NCBI GenBank assembly: GCA_009697105.1
Contig: SIAQ01000004.1
Span: forward strand, 39,349 to 103,348
Direction: 5' to 3'
From: Gemmataceae bacterium
Lineage (GTDB): Bacteria > Planctomycetota > Planctomycetia > Gemmatales > Gemmataceae
Length of the DNA: 64,000 nt
The translations under genes were made by a program, and so were the position numbers. Positions 25,843-34,200 of the stretch are shown in pieces (position 1 is the stretch's first letter; every line of letters begins with the position of its first letter). The notes beneath the pieces were generated by a model. That model saw only the letters and a list, made by a program, of their open reading frames with translations. It was not told where the DNA came from and made no database searches.

Positions 25843-26320
25843 CAACTTTTTCTTGTCGCTCTCCAATGCTTCAATTCTGCCGCGAAACACATTGGTTTGC
25901 TCAAGAAGTCCATCTCCTTGTTTGCTTGAATGCCTGAGACACCTTCCGCAAATACCGATTTCTTTCCTTTGCCGCATGCAGTAATGTCGATATTTCCTCG
26001 GTGCGATCGTCTGCGCGATCCAGCGCCTGATCAAGTTTGTTTTTTCCCTTCTCCGCAAGCTCAACTTTCCTTATTAATACGACAGCGCTACATCGTATCC
26101 TGTAGCTGAATTCGTGATAATTCGGCCTTCCCTCGTTTGCCCAAGTCGTCCGAATTCTCACGAATTCGGCTACAATGCGGGCCAAATTCTCGATCTAGCG
26201 CTGTCGTATTAATCTTCGGATGTACCACCAAAGTATTCCACCCAAGAATAGAAGCGTGGAAACGACCGCTACAATGGCTGAAACAGCGGGGCCTATTATC
26301 GCTACCCAATTCTGGTTCAT
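25843..26320 (-). pseudogene. Detached 5' part of the ParA-like gene (membrane anchor and coiled coil)
   Basis: ATG 26320, preceded by AGGAGAGAAG, opens a frame for one membrane helix (MNQNWVAIIGPAVSAIVAVV, then LLFLGGILWWYIR). It is interrupted at 26212 by MITE copy 2 and stops at TAG 26197-26195. Excising that copy joins it in frame to RKVELAEKGKNKLDQALDR and more coiled coil. One further frameshift near 25920-25935 is needed to reach LLEQTNVFRGRIEALESDKK, which after removal of copy 1 runs in frame into the ParA-like coding sequence. The present protein therefore lacks the anchor. Confidence 0.75.
26074..26212. mobile_element. MITE-like element, copy 2
   Basis: 139 bp, same orientation as copy 1 and differing from it at a single base in the inner hairpin (GTGATAATTC for GTGAGAATTC). 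Identical 17-bp terminal inverted repeats. Confidence 0.88.
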
Positions 26321-26331
26321 CTTCTCTCCTT

Positions 26332-26796
26332 ACTTCTGGGCCTGTATCGGAGAATTGAACGAACTGAAATTCTCGTTCCTCATTCACGGCGATGCAGCTA
26401 CTTTGGGGCAACCTTTCAAAAATGATATGAACACTGAGTTGGTCGCTCAAGGCCCGGCACCGGCATGGCGAGCTATCGATGTGCTCGTACCGCACCACCC
26501 ATGCCCTTGTCAAAGTCAGTTGTTGAAAAAAAGCGCATCCGATCGATTTTGCGATCGCATGGGCCGCAGCGGGCGCTAAACGGGGAAACGCAACCTACCC
26601 CCCTCTCTCCCTGGGTTTCGTGGCCAACACCCCCTAAAACCGCGAAAAAACTGGGGAAAAGTGCCAAAGCGCTTGGCCATCGGCTGTTGGCCAAGCGCCT
26701 CCGTTGGCCACCCCCACCAATCGCTGCGCTCATGGTGGGGCTTGGCGTATAATGACTCATGTTGATCGGCTTGCTCAGCATTTGGAGGCTTGGTTC
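26332..26796. other. Spacer upstream of nadB
   Basis: About 465 bases with no convincing gene on either strand. An imperfect hairpin lies at 26704-26751 (arms GCCACCCCCACC / GGTGGGGCTTGGC), and its loop word CGCTGCGCTCATGG recurs in variant form at 42.9 kb. The divergent promoters of nadB and of the disrupted ParA-like gene should lie here. Confidence 0.5.
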
Positions 26797-28398
26797 ATGA
26801 GTCGTGCACATCGGTATCTGGTGCGGTTTGATCCCAAGCGGTCGCCGCATTATTTCACGGATGTGCTCGTCATCGGGGCCGGCATTGCGGGGTTACGGGC
26901 GGCGCTTGATGTGTCGCCCGATCTTGACGTGCTTGTCGTCACCAAGGACCAGATTCAGCAGAGCAACAGCGCCTACGCTCAGGGTGGCATCGCGGGCGTG
27001 TTGTCGCCGGAGGATCGGTTCGAGAATCATATCGAAGACACGCTGACCGCCGGTGCTGGGCTGTGCGATCGCGGCGTGGTCGAGATGGTCGTGCGTGAGG
27101 CGCCGCAGCAGATTGCCGACCTCGTTGCGCTGGGCACGAAGTTCGACGAGGAGGAAGGCCAGCTCGCTCTGACGCGCGAAGGAGGGCACAGTCATCGGCG
27201 GATCGTGCATGCGCTCGGCGACGCCACCGGCTTCGAGGTGATGCGAGCCGTCATCCAGAAGGCGAAGGAGACGCCGAACCTGACGCTGTGGGACGACACG
27301 TTCACGCTCGATCTGTTGACGCACGAGGGCGCTTGCGTCGGTGCGATCGTGCATCGGCCCAACCAAGGAAAACTTCTTATCTGGGCCAAGCAGACGATTC
27401 TCGCTTCGGGCGGGGCGGGCATGGTCTATCGCGAAACCACCAATCCTCCTGTGGCGACGGGCGACGGCATGGCGGCGGCGTATCGTGCCGGCGTCGAGCT
27501 GCGTGACCTGGAGTTCATGCAGTTTCACCCGACGGTGCTCTATGTCGCGGGTTCGAGCCGATTCCTCATTAGCGAAGCGGTGCGTGGCGAAGGCGCATAT
27601 CTGCGCGACAAGAAAATGTGCCGTTTCATGCTCGACATCGACCCGCGCGCTGAGCTTGCGCCTCGCGATGTCGTTGCCCAGGCGATCGTTCGCCGAATGG
27701 AGGAGACGAAGCACCCGAACGTTTATCTCGATCTGCGGCATCTCGACCCGGCTCTCGTCATGCGGCGGTTTCCGGGCATCGCCAAGGTGTGCAAGGGCTT
27801 CGGCCTCGACATACGGACCGACCTGATCCCGATTCGGCCTGGCGCTCATTACATGATCGGGGGCGTGACCGTTGACGAGCATGGCCAAACCACGATGCCG
27901 GGCTTGTGGGCGGCGGGCGAGGTCACGTCGAGCGGGTTGCACGGAGCGAATCGGCTCGCGTCGAACAGCTTGCTCGAAGGCCTCGTGTTTGGCTCGGCGT
28001 GTGCGCGCGGGGCCAGCGACCTCGCCATGAGGAAGTCGGACTCGTTGACAGCGCTGCCGTTGGCGAGCCGGTTCGAGTCGGAAAGCCAGGAGCCGATCGA
28101 CGTCGTCGATGTCACGAATTCGTTGCGCAGTTTAATGGCGCGTAACATGGGCGTGGTGCGCGAGCGGTCGGGCCTGGAGGAAGCCAAGCAAGACGTGGAG
28201 TTCTGGTGCCGGTATGCGTTGACGCGCGAGTTCGAGCAGCGCGCGGGTTGGGAGTTGCAGAACCTGTTGACGATCGCTCGGCTCATGATCGACGCGGCCC
28301 TCGAGCGCGAAGAATCGCGCGGCGTGCATTTCCGCAGCGACTTCCCGACGCGCGATGACGTGAAATGGCAGCGGCATATTGCGAGTGCGGAGATGTAG
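26797..28398 (+). CDS. nadB: L-aspartate oxidase
   Basis: A 533-residue flavoprotein that oxidises L-aspartate to iminoaspartate, the first step of de novo NAD synthesis. The FAD Rossmann motif VLVIGAGIAGLRAAL is at about 26-40, followed by SNSAYAQGGIAG, the active-site region REGGHSHRRIVHA, and HGANRLASNSLLEGLVFG near the FAD adenine site. The C-terminal helical domain is present and length is normal. GGAGG lies upstream of ATG 26797. nadA and nadC are not in the window. Confidence 0.94.
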   Translation: MSRAHRYLVRFDPKRSPHYFTDVLVIGAGIAGLRAALDVSPDLDVLVVTKDQIQQSNSAYAQGGIAGVLSPEDRFENHIEDTLTAGAGLCDRGVVEMVVREAPQQIADLVALGTKFDEEEGQLALTREGGHSHRRIVHALGDATGFEVMRAVIQKAKETPNLTLWDDTFTLDLLTHEGACVGAIVHRPNQGKLLIWAKQTILASGGAGMVYRETTNPPVATGDGMAAAYRAGVELRDLEFMQFHPTVLYVAGSSRFLISEAVRGEGAYLRDKKMCRFMLDIDPRAELAPRDVVAQAIVRRMEETKHPNVYLDLRHLDPALVMRRFPGIAKVCKGFGLDIRTDLIPIRPGAHYMIGGVTVDEHGQTTMPGLWAAGEVTSSGLHGANRLASNSLLEGLVFGSACARGASDLAMRKSDSLTALPLASRFESESQEPIDVVDVTNSLRSLMARNMGVVRERSGLEEAKQDVEFWCRYALTREFEQRAGWELQNLLTIARLMIDAALEREESRGVHFRSDFPTRDDVKWQRHIASAEM

Positions 28399-28403
28399 GT
28401 TTG

Positions 28404-28444
28404 GCGTTTAGCGCTCGTGTGGGGCGTCGCAAGCGCTAAGCCGC
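28404..28444. repeat. Hairpin, TTAGCGCTCG family
   Basis: GCGTTTAGCGCTCG pairs imperfectly with CAAGCGCTAAGCCGC just after the nadB stop, between convergent genes. Confidence 0.6.
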
Positions 28445-28461
28445 AAGCGGAGTACATGTTA

Positions 28462-28782
28462 CTAACCTTGCCTTGCCGCGGGAAGCTTCCGCGCGAGTAG
28501 CGATTTCGCCTCGGCGATTCGACGCTTGCACTCATCGCCCGGCCACGGCCAAACGGGAGGTTCGGGCGGCGGGAGACCCATACCGGCTGCTTCCTGTTCG
28601 AGAACGTCCGGCATCGCCACGGCCAATAGCGCCGCGAATTCCGCGGGGGCGACCTGGTGCGTTACCTGCAAGCGTTTCGCGAGGCCTTGGCTCGTCTGGT
28701 AATGCATCTCATCGTAAATCCAATGCCGAAGGAATATCGATTCGTCATGGGACAAGTTCATTTGCGGGAGCGTATTCGGCAT
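28462..28782 (-). CDS. Hypothetical protein
   Basis: A 106-residue product. The N-terminal half is helical (DESIFLRHWIYDEMHYQ); the centre has APAEFAALLAVAMP; a proline-rich PPPEPPVWPWPGDE precedes a final basic helix CKRRIAEAKSLLARKL. No named family is recognised. CGGAG precedes ATG 28782; a GTG start 30 bases upstream is possible. It is bordered by hairpins on both sides. Confidence 0.6.
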   Translation of the reverse strand: MPNTLPQMNLSHDESIFLRHWIYDEMHYQTSQGLAKRLQVTHQVAPAEFAALLAVAMPDVLEQEAAGMGLPPPEPPVWPWPGDECKRRIAEAKSLLARKLPAARQG

Positions 28783-28825
28783 AGGTGTGCTCCGACTGAA
28801 TCTATTACTCACAGTTTAATCCGAA

Positions 28826-28915
28826 ATCGTAGGGTGTGTCAAGCGCCAGCGCCGACGCACCAGTCACTTGCCGGCTCATGGTGCGTCGGCGCTGGCGCTT
28901 GACACACCCTACGAT
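28826..28915. repeat. Perfect 37-bp inverted repeat
   Basis: Arms 28826-28862 and 28879-28915 are fully complementary with a 16-base loop, containing GTGTGTCAAGCGCCAGCGCC. It is related to the imperfect repeat at 23546-23631 and is followed immediately by another hairpin at 28919. Confidence 0.9.
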
Positions 28916-28918
28916 ATC

Positions 28919-28950
28919 TTAGCGCTCGCATGGGATATTGCGAGCGCTAA
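28919..28950. repeat. Hairpin, TTAGCGCTCGCA family
   Basis: Perfect 12-bp arms TTAGCGCTCGCA / TGCGAGCGCTAA around an 8-base loop, 18 bases past the stop of the S9 peptidase gene. Confidence 0.75.
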
Positions 28951-28967
28951 ACGTCAAGCAGCGAATG

Positions 28968-31100
28968 CTACTTCCCACCCGCTGGCACGTGTTTCTTCAG
29001 CCAGGTGAAGACTTCGTTGTGCCAGTATTCGCTGTTGCGTGGTCTCAAGACCCAATGCCCTTCGTCGGGGAAGTTGATGAATTTTGACGGCACGCCCTGG
29101 CGCTGAAGCGTCGTGAAGAGCTGAATGCCTTCGCTCACCGGCACGCGGAAGTCGAGGTCGTTGTGGATGATGAGCATCGGCGTTTTGTATTTGCCGAGGT
29201 TGCCCGCCAACTTGTGCGGCGAATGTTTTTCGTAGGAGGCGCGGTTCTTGCCCCAGGGCGTGCCGCCGTGCTCCCATTCGTCGAACCAAAGCTCTTCGGT
29301 GGTGGAGTACATACTGTCGAAGTTCCACACGCCGCAGTGGGTGATGAGCGTTTTGAATTTGCTGTTGTTGACGGCAAACCAGTTGACCATGTAGCCGCCG
29401 AAGGAGGCGCCGGCGGCGGCCATGCGCTGGGTGTCGATGTATGGCTGGCTTTCGAGATGCTTCAGGCCCGCCATCAGATCTTCGTAACACTTGCCACCCC
29501 AATCGCCGCTGATCTCGTCAACGTACTGCTGGCCGAAACCGGTGGAGCCGCGCGGATTGGGCAGGGCAACGACGTAGCCTTGGGCCGCCCAGGCTTGCGG
29601 GTTCCAGCGGAAACTCCAGCCGTCATCCCAGGCGCCTTGCGGGCCGCCGTGGACCAGGAACACGAGGGGCCATTTCTTCTTCGCATCGAAGCCTGGCGGC
29701 TTGAGGATCCACATCTGCATCGGGGTGCCGCCCGCGCCGAGCACGCTGACCGATTCGGGAAGCGACAGGTCGAGCTCCGCGAGAACCTTGGCATTGGCTT
29801 TGGTCGCGTTGAAGACGTCCCAGTCGGTATCGCGGTCGATGGCGACGTGCACCTCGTTGGGATGATGCATGGCCGAGCGTGTGAACGCCATGCGCTTGCC
29901 GTCGCTGCTTACGGACAGCGAGCCATTGGAATGGTGGCGGATAAACGTGCCGCGCTCGGCGGGATTGGTTTCCTTGAGATTGATGACGAAATACCAGTGC
30001 TTGCCGCGATCGTCGGCGCCGAAGTAGATGCGTTCATTGTCGGACATCCAGACGAAATCCTCGGCGGAGACCTCGAACTCGGCGGTAAGATTGCGCGGCT
30101 TGGCCCGTTTCTTCAGATCGATCTCGTTGAGCGATTCGGTTGGCAGGAGCATGATGTTCCACTTGTCGGCCTCGAAGCCTGCGCGCTTTTGGGCGCGGTA
30201 GGCGAGCCATTTGCCATCGGGCGAAAATTGGGGCGAACCGTCGGCAGCTTTGTTGTCAGTCGTGATCGATTCCCATTTCGTCGTGCCGCCTGTTACGGGC
30301 ACGCGGCAGATGTCGTAATCGGTACTCCACGCCTCATTTTTGGCCGGTACAGCCGTGAAGTAGAGATGCTTGCCATCGGGGCTGAAGGTGAAGTCGTCGC
30401 CGATTGAGAACGTGGACGACGACGGATAGGAATCGCGGTCGCCGGGGGTGACGTCGCGCGGCTCGCTGACCTTGCTTTTTTCGTACGAAATCACGAACAG
30501 GTGAATTCTCTTATCTTCAACATATTCATCCCAGTGGCGAAAGAAGAGCCGGGTGAAGACCTTGGCTTTGATGGGGCTTTTCTCGATATCGTCCATGCGT
30601 TTCTTGTTGAGGGCGTCGCTTTCATTGAACGGTTTATCGGAATATTCAGGCCAAACGGTGGAGGTAAAGGCGATCTGCTTGCCATCGCGCGACCAGGTGC
30701 CAAGCGATGCGCCGGTGGCGATGTTGGTCAGCTGCCGAGGTTCGCCGCCTGCTATGTCGATGAGCCAAAGTTGGCTGGACCCGGATCGGCTTGATTCAAA
30801 GAGGATCGTTTTGCTATCGGGGCTCCAGCGTGGATGGCGGTCGCTCTTCGTGCTTGAGGTGAGCTGTTTTGGCGTCTCGCCTTTGTCGGTCGAGACGAGC
30901 CAAAGGCTGGCGACCGACTTGTTGCCGGCGAGATCGACGTTGCCTTGCGTGTAAACGACCCATTTCCCATCGGGGCTGATCTGCAGGTCGGCCAGGCGTT
31001 TCAGGCGGAAGAGGTCGGTGACCTTCATCGGTCTGGTTTGCTCGCCGGCATGCGCGGTCAAGGGGACGAGCAGCAACAACAAGTATGCGAAGCGTTTCAT
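28968..31100 (-). CDS. S9 family prolyl oligopeptidase-type peptidase, exported
   Basis: A 710-residue serine peptidase with a signal peptide (about 1-18, ending AHA). The N-terminal beta-propeller has repeated WSPD/FSPDGK motifs (for example LQISPDGKWVVYTQ). The C-terminal alpha/beta-hydrolase has VHGGPQGAWDD, nucleophile S566 in GASFGGY, the acid in NDLDFRVP and catalytic His in DEGHW. It should cleave peptides outside the cytoplasm, as in acylaminoacyl-peptidase-like enzymes. It lies downstream of two giant exported proteins on the same strand, separated by a hairpin. Confidence 0.93.
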   Translation of the reverse strand: MKRFAYLLLLLVPLTAHAGEQTRPMKVTDLFRLKRLADLQISPDGKWVVYTQGNVDLAGNKSVASLWLVSTDKGETPKQLTSSTKSDRHPRWSPDSKTILFESSRSGSSQLWLIDIAGGEPRQLTNIATGASLGTWSRDGKQIAFTSTVWPEYSDKPFNESDALNKKRMDDIEKSPIKAKVFTRLFFRHWDEYVEDKRIHLFVISYEKSKVSEPRDVTPGDRDSYPSSSTFSIGDDFTFSPDGKHLYFTAVPAKNEAWSTDYDICRVPVTGGTTKWESITTDNKAADGSPQFSPDGKWLAYRAQKRAGFEADKWNIMLLPTESLNEIDLKKRAKPRNLTAEFEVSAEDFVWMSDNERIYFGADDRGKHWYFVINLKETNPAERGTFIRHHSNGSLSVSSDGKRMAFTRSAMHHPNEVHVAIDRDTDWDVFNATKANAKVLAELDLSLPESVSVLGAGGTPMQMWILKPPGFDAKKKWPLVFLVHGGPQGAWDDGWSFRWNPQAWAAQGYVVALPNPRGSTGFGQQYVDEISGDWGGKCYEDLMAGLKHLESQPYIDTQRMAAAGASFGGYMVNWFAVNNSKFKTLITHCGVWNFDSMYSTTEELWFDEWEHGGTPWGKNRASYEKHSPHKLAGNLGKYKTPMLIIHNDLDFRVPVSEGIQLFTTLQRQGVPSKFINFPDEGHWVLRPRNSEYWHNEVFTWLKKHVPAGGK

Positions 31101-31146
31101 GTCGGATCCTCGAAGTAACTTGTGCGGGTTTGCAGCTTTCCTGATT

Positions 31147-31202
31147 TCCGCTTGCGGCTTGGCGTTCACCTGGGACGTTTCGAGCGCTAAGCCGCAAGCG
31201 GA
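31147..31202. repeat. Hairpin, GCCGCAAGCGG family
   Basis: TCCGCTTGCGGCTTGGCG (31147-31164) and CGCTAAGCCGCAAGCGGA (31185-31202) pair with one G-T type mismatch, between the giant-protein stop and the S9 peptidase start. Confidence 0.75.
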
Positions 31203-31257
31203 ATTCAAGAATGAGTTCAGCAGGAACGATTCGAGATATGTTATTGGCGGCGCGGCA

Positions 31258-34200
31258 TCAGTTCACGGTCGGCGGCAGGGTTCGTGTCGAGGCCTGGTCG
31301 GCGGATCGGGCGGGCTGTGGGGCTTGGAAGAAACGGACACGCGCGATCTGGATCGTCCAGACGATGCGAATTCCGATCGGAATCATAGTTAGTGCGATCG
31401 GCAAAACACCTGAGCCGAGTAGGGCAATCGCGATCACCATCACCACGATCGCCAACTCGGGGGCCGCCGGGCCTAGAAGCCTATAGGTCTGCGGAAAACA
31501 GGAGAGCACTAACAGCAAGAGGGCGACCAAGAGCGCGATCTCGACCACGGTCCAACGCTGGCGCAACGCGATTTCGGCCTGGGAGACTAGGGCGATAGTC
31601 GATTGACCAGGATGGACGGCGATGAAGGATCCAAGTCTGCTTACTTCGAATTGGGGAACGGCACACGAAGCGAGCGCCGCCGATTTCTCGGTTTGCACAC
31701 GTTGCTTGTCCCAACCATTACGTTTCGCGAGGTCGGCATTTCGTTTTTTCATGCCGCTGATGCGTTCCTGAACTTCCGCGGAATCGTGGTTGGAACGCGC
31801 GACGTTTGTGATACTGTTGACGTAGCTTGCCTGGCGAAGAAGGCGAACGATCCGCGGTTGCCGTTCCGCAATCTGTGACAGGGCAAATCCGCCCGCTGCC
31901 GATGCGAGCGACGGTACCTCCTCTAGCAGCCGAATTTCAGTTTCCGCGTTCCGAAGCAGCGTATGCAATAGGATTGCGTCGTGCTCTTGCGGTCGGTCGC
32001 GCAGGTCGACGCCAGGCGGCAATATGAGGACGCGTCCGGCGGTTGGCAATGGCGCATCGCCAAAGTGCAAAGGCTCGGTGTTCGGAGCGCTGGGCTTCTC
32101 GGCGCCGACTTGGTATCTCCAGCGCATCATCAAATGCTGCGGTTGTTCGCTCAACCGCATCGTGAAGATTCGGCTATTGTCGTCGCCTGCGGCAGAAGGT
32201 TGTGTTCTGCCATCGATAGAAACGTAGAGCGATTCCAACGGCTGAGGCAAGCGCAGACGCACGTCGGCCACCTGCGTCGAACGTAGCCAACACGACGCTT
32301 CATGCATCCAGTCGCCGGCGGCAGTACGCGAGATCGTTTCGGAGAATGCCAGGACGCGAACGGTAGCAGTCGTCGATATCGGTTTGGCGCCAAATTCCAT
32401 CGCTGCACGCGTCGGGGCAACTTTCCAGATCGCGAGGGGAACCGAACCTGCCCCGCTGCCAGCGCCGTCGGTTTTGAGACGGGTTCCCGTGATGACCTTC
32501 CGCGTTCCACTCTCGATCAAGTCGCCGTCCTTCCACGCAACCGTTGAGCGCACGACCTCGACACCGCTGACTTCGATCATGGGCAGAAGCGCCGGCGAGG
32601 TTCCCGCGCTTTGCAGTCGGGCGGCAAACGTGACGATTACGCTGGCGGGCAGTCCGTCAGCAAACTGCACACGCCACATCGTCTCGCCCGCTTTTTTCGC
32701 TGGCATTGCCGTTACGACACTGCCGGGGACATCGAATTTCACGCCCACGCCGTCGACGGCCAGGTTCGACGCCTTGATCAACAAGGTCGGCAAGACGCCG
32801 TGGTCAGACCGGATTCGCAGCTCCTCGCTCCAGACAATTCCACGTTCGTCGCGTTCCACCTTGGCATGCGCCGTTGCGGAGGAAACATTCTTCTGTCGAC
32901 GAATTTGATAGGCCAACTCCCAGGGCCAAGCCGTGATCGCGAAACGATGAGGCAACGCAGCGATCCGGCGCAACGAGCGCTGGTTGACGACATCTAGCTC
33001 AAGCCCAGCCGTTGGGCGCAGCTCGATCGCGGAGTCGAGGAGTTGGGCGTGCAGCGGGTGAATCGGCGGAACAGCGTGCGCCTTCTTGTCTGCCTTGCCC
33101 GTGTAGGCCTGCCAGCCGATGATCTCGATCGTCGTCTGTTTCTTGGGCTGTTTGAGCCAAACCTGCAAGAGCGTTTCGTGCAAATGCCAGCGGTGGACAT
33201 CCGGGCCGCGCACACCGGCGAGGACGATGGCGGGATCGACCTGGAATTCCGCGAAATAGATGTCGCCTACCGAACTGGTCAAGGCACAGGTGGCGAACAT
33301 GTCGGCACCGATCGAGTCGATATCCCACTGGAAATCGCAACGGGCCTTGAGTTCGCGCGGCTGCACGAAAAGCTCAAGCCCCGCGATGAGCGCCTTGCGC
33401 TGGAAGCGATAGGCACGTGTCGCCTCAACGGATTTGGCACCGCCAAGACGCTGCCAATTCTGCTGGAACTCGTCCGTCGTCATACTCTGGATGGCTAGAT
33501 TCTGAGCGGCGCCGCGTGATTCCGTCGCCTCAAGCCGATAGCCCAACCAGCCCTCGATTGATTTTCCTTGCATCGCCGCCGGCAGGTTCAACATCATTCG
33601 TTGCGTCGTGAAATCGGTTGGCAACGCTTCAATCCGTAATATCACGTCCCCCGACACCGGTTTCGCGAAATCGACGAGCAATCTGCGTTGGACGGCCTTG
33701 CCCTGGACTTGCCAATGTTTGACCGCTATCGGCAGGCTCAAGGTCCCCGCGACGACGACGGTATGTGCCTCGATCGAGAGAATTTGCAGTCCGGCCGGCA
33801 TCGCTACCGCAATTTGGCCAAGCGAAAGCCCGCCGAAGCGATAGTGCAATTGGCTGGATAGCGCGATGCTGCCGTGCCGAAGGTCCCAATAATGGGCTTC
33901 CGACACGTCGATGCTTTTCGCGAGGAGAACGGTCGGCCCGCCGGTCCAGCGAACGTGGATATCGTTCTCGTATCCGATTTGTGCCTGCCAGCCACGCACT
34001 GCGGAGGGCACGCCGGCGACGATCTTCGTTTCGCCCAGACCGCGGGCGAGTTGCGGATTTTGCACAGGCAAGTCCCATTGCATGCGCAGATCGCACCGCG
34101 CCGCTTTGGGAGCCGAAAATCGGACGCCCTGCATGTCGCCGGCGCTGTCGATAGGAGTCGTGAATGCCAGGCGGACATGATGTACTCCGGGTTTGCCGAT

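Noticed and set aside
26088..26513. 141-codon minus frame through MITE copy 2
   Set aside because: It reads through the mobile element and a spacer; the supported frame here is the short membrane-helix start at 26320.
29163..30407. 414-codon plus frame opposite the S9 peptidase
   Set aside because: Antisense of a well-supported peptidase gene with no recognisable domain.
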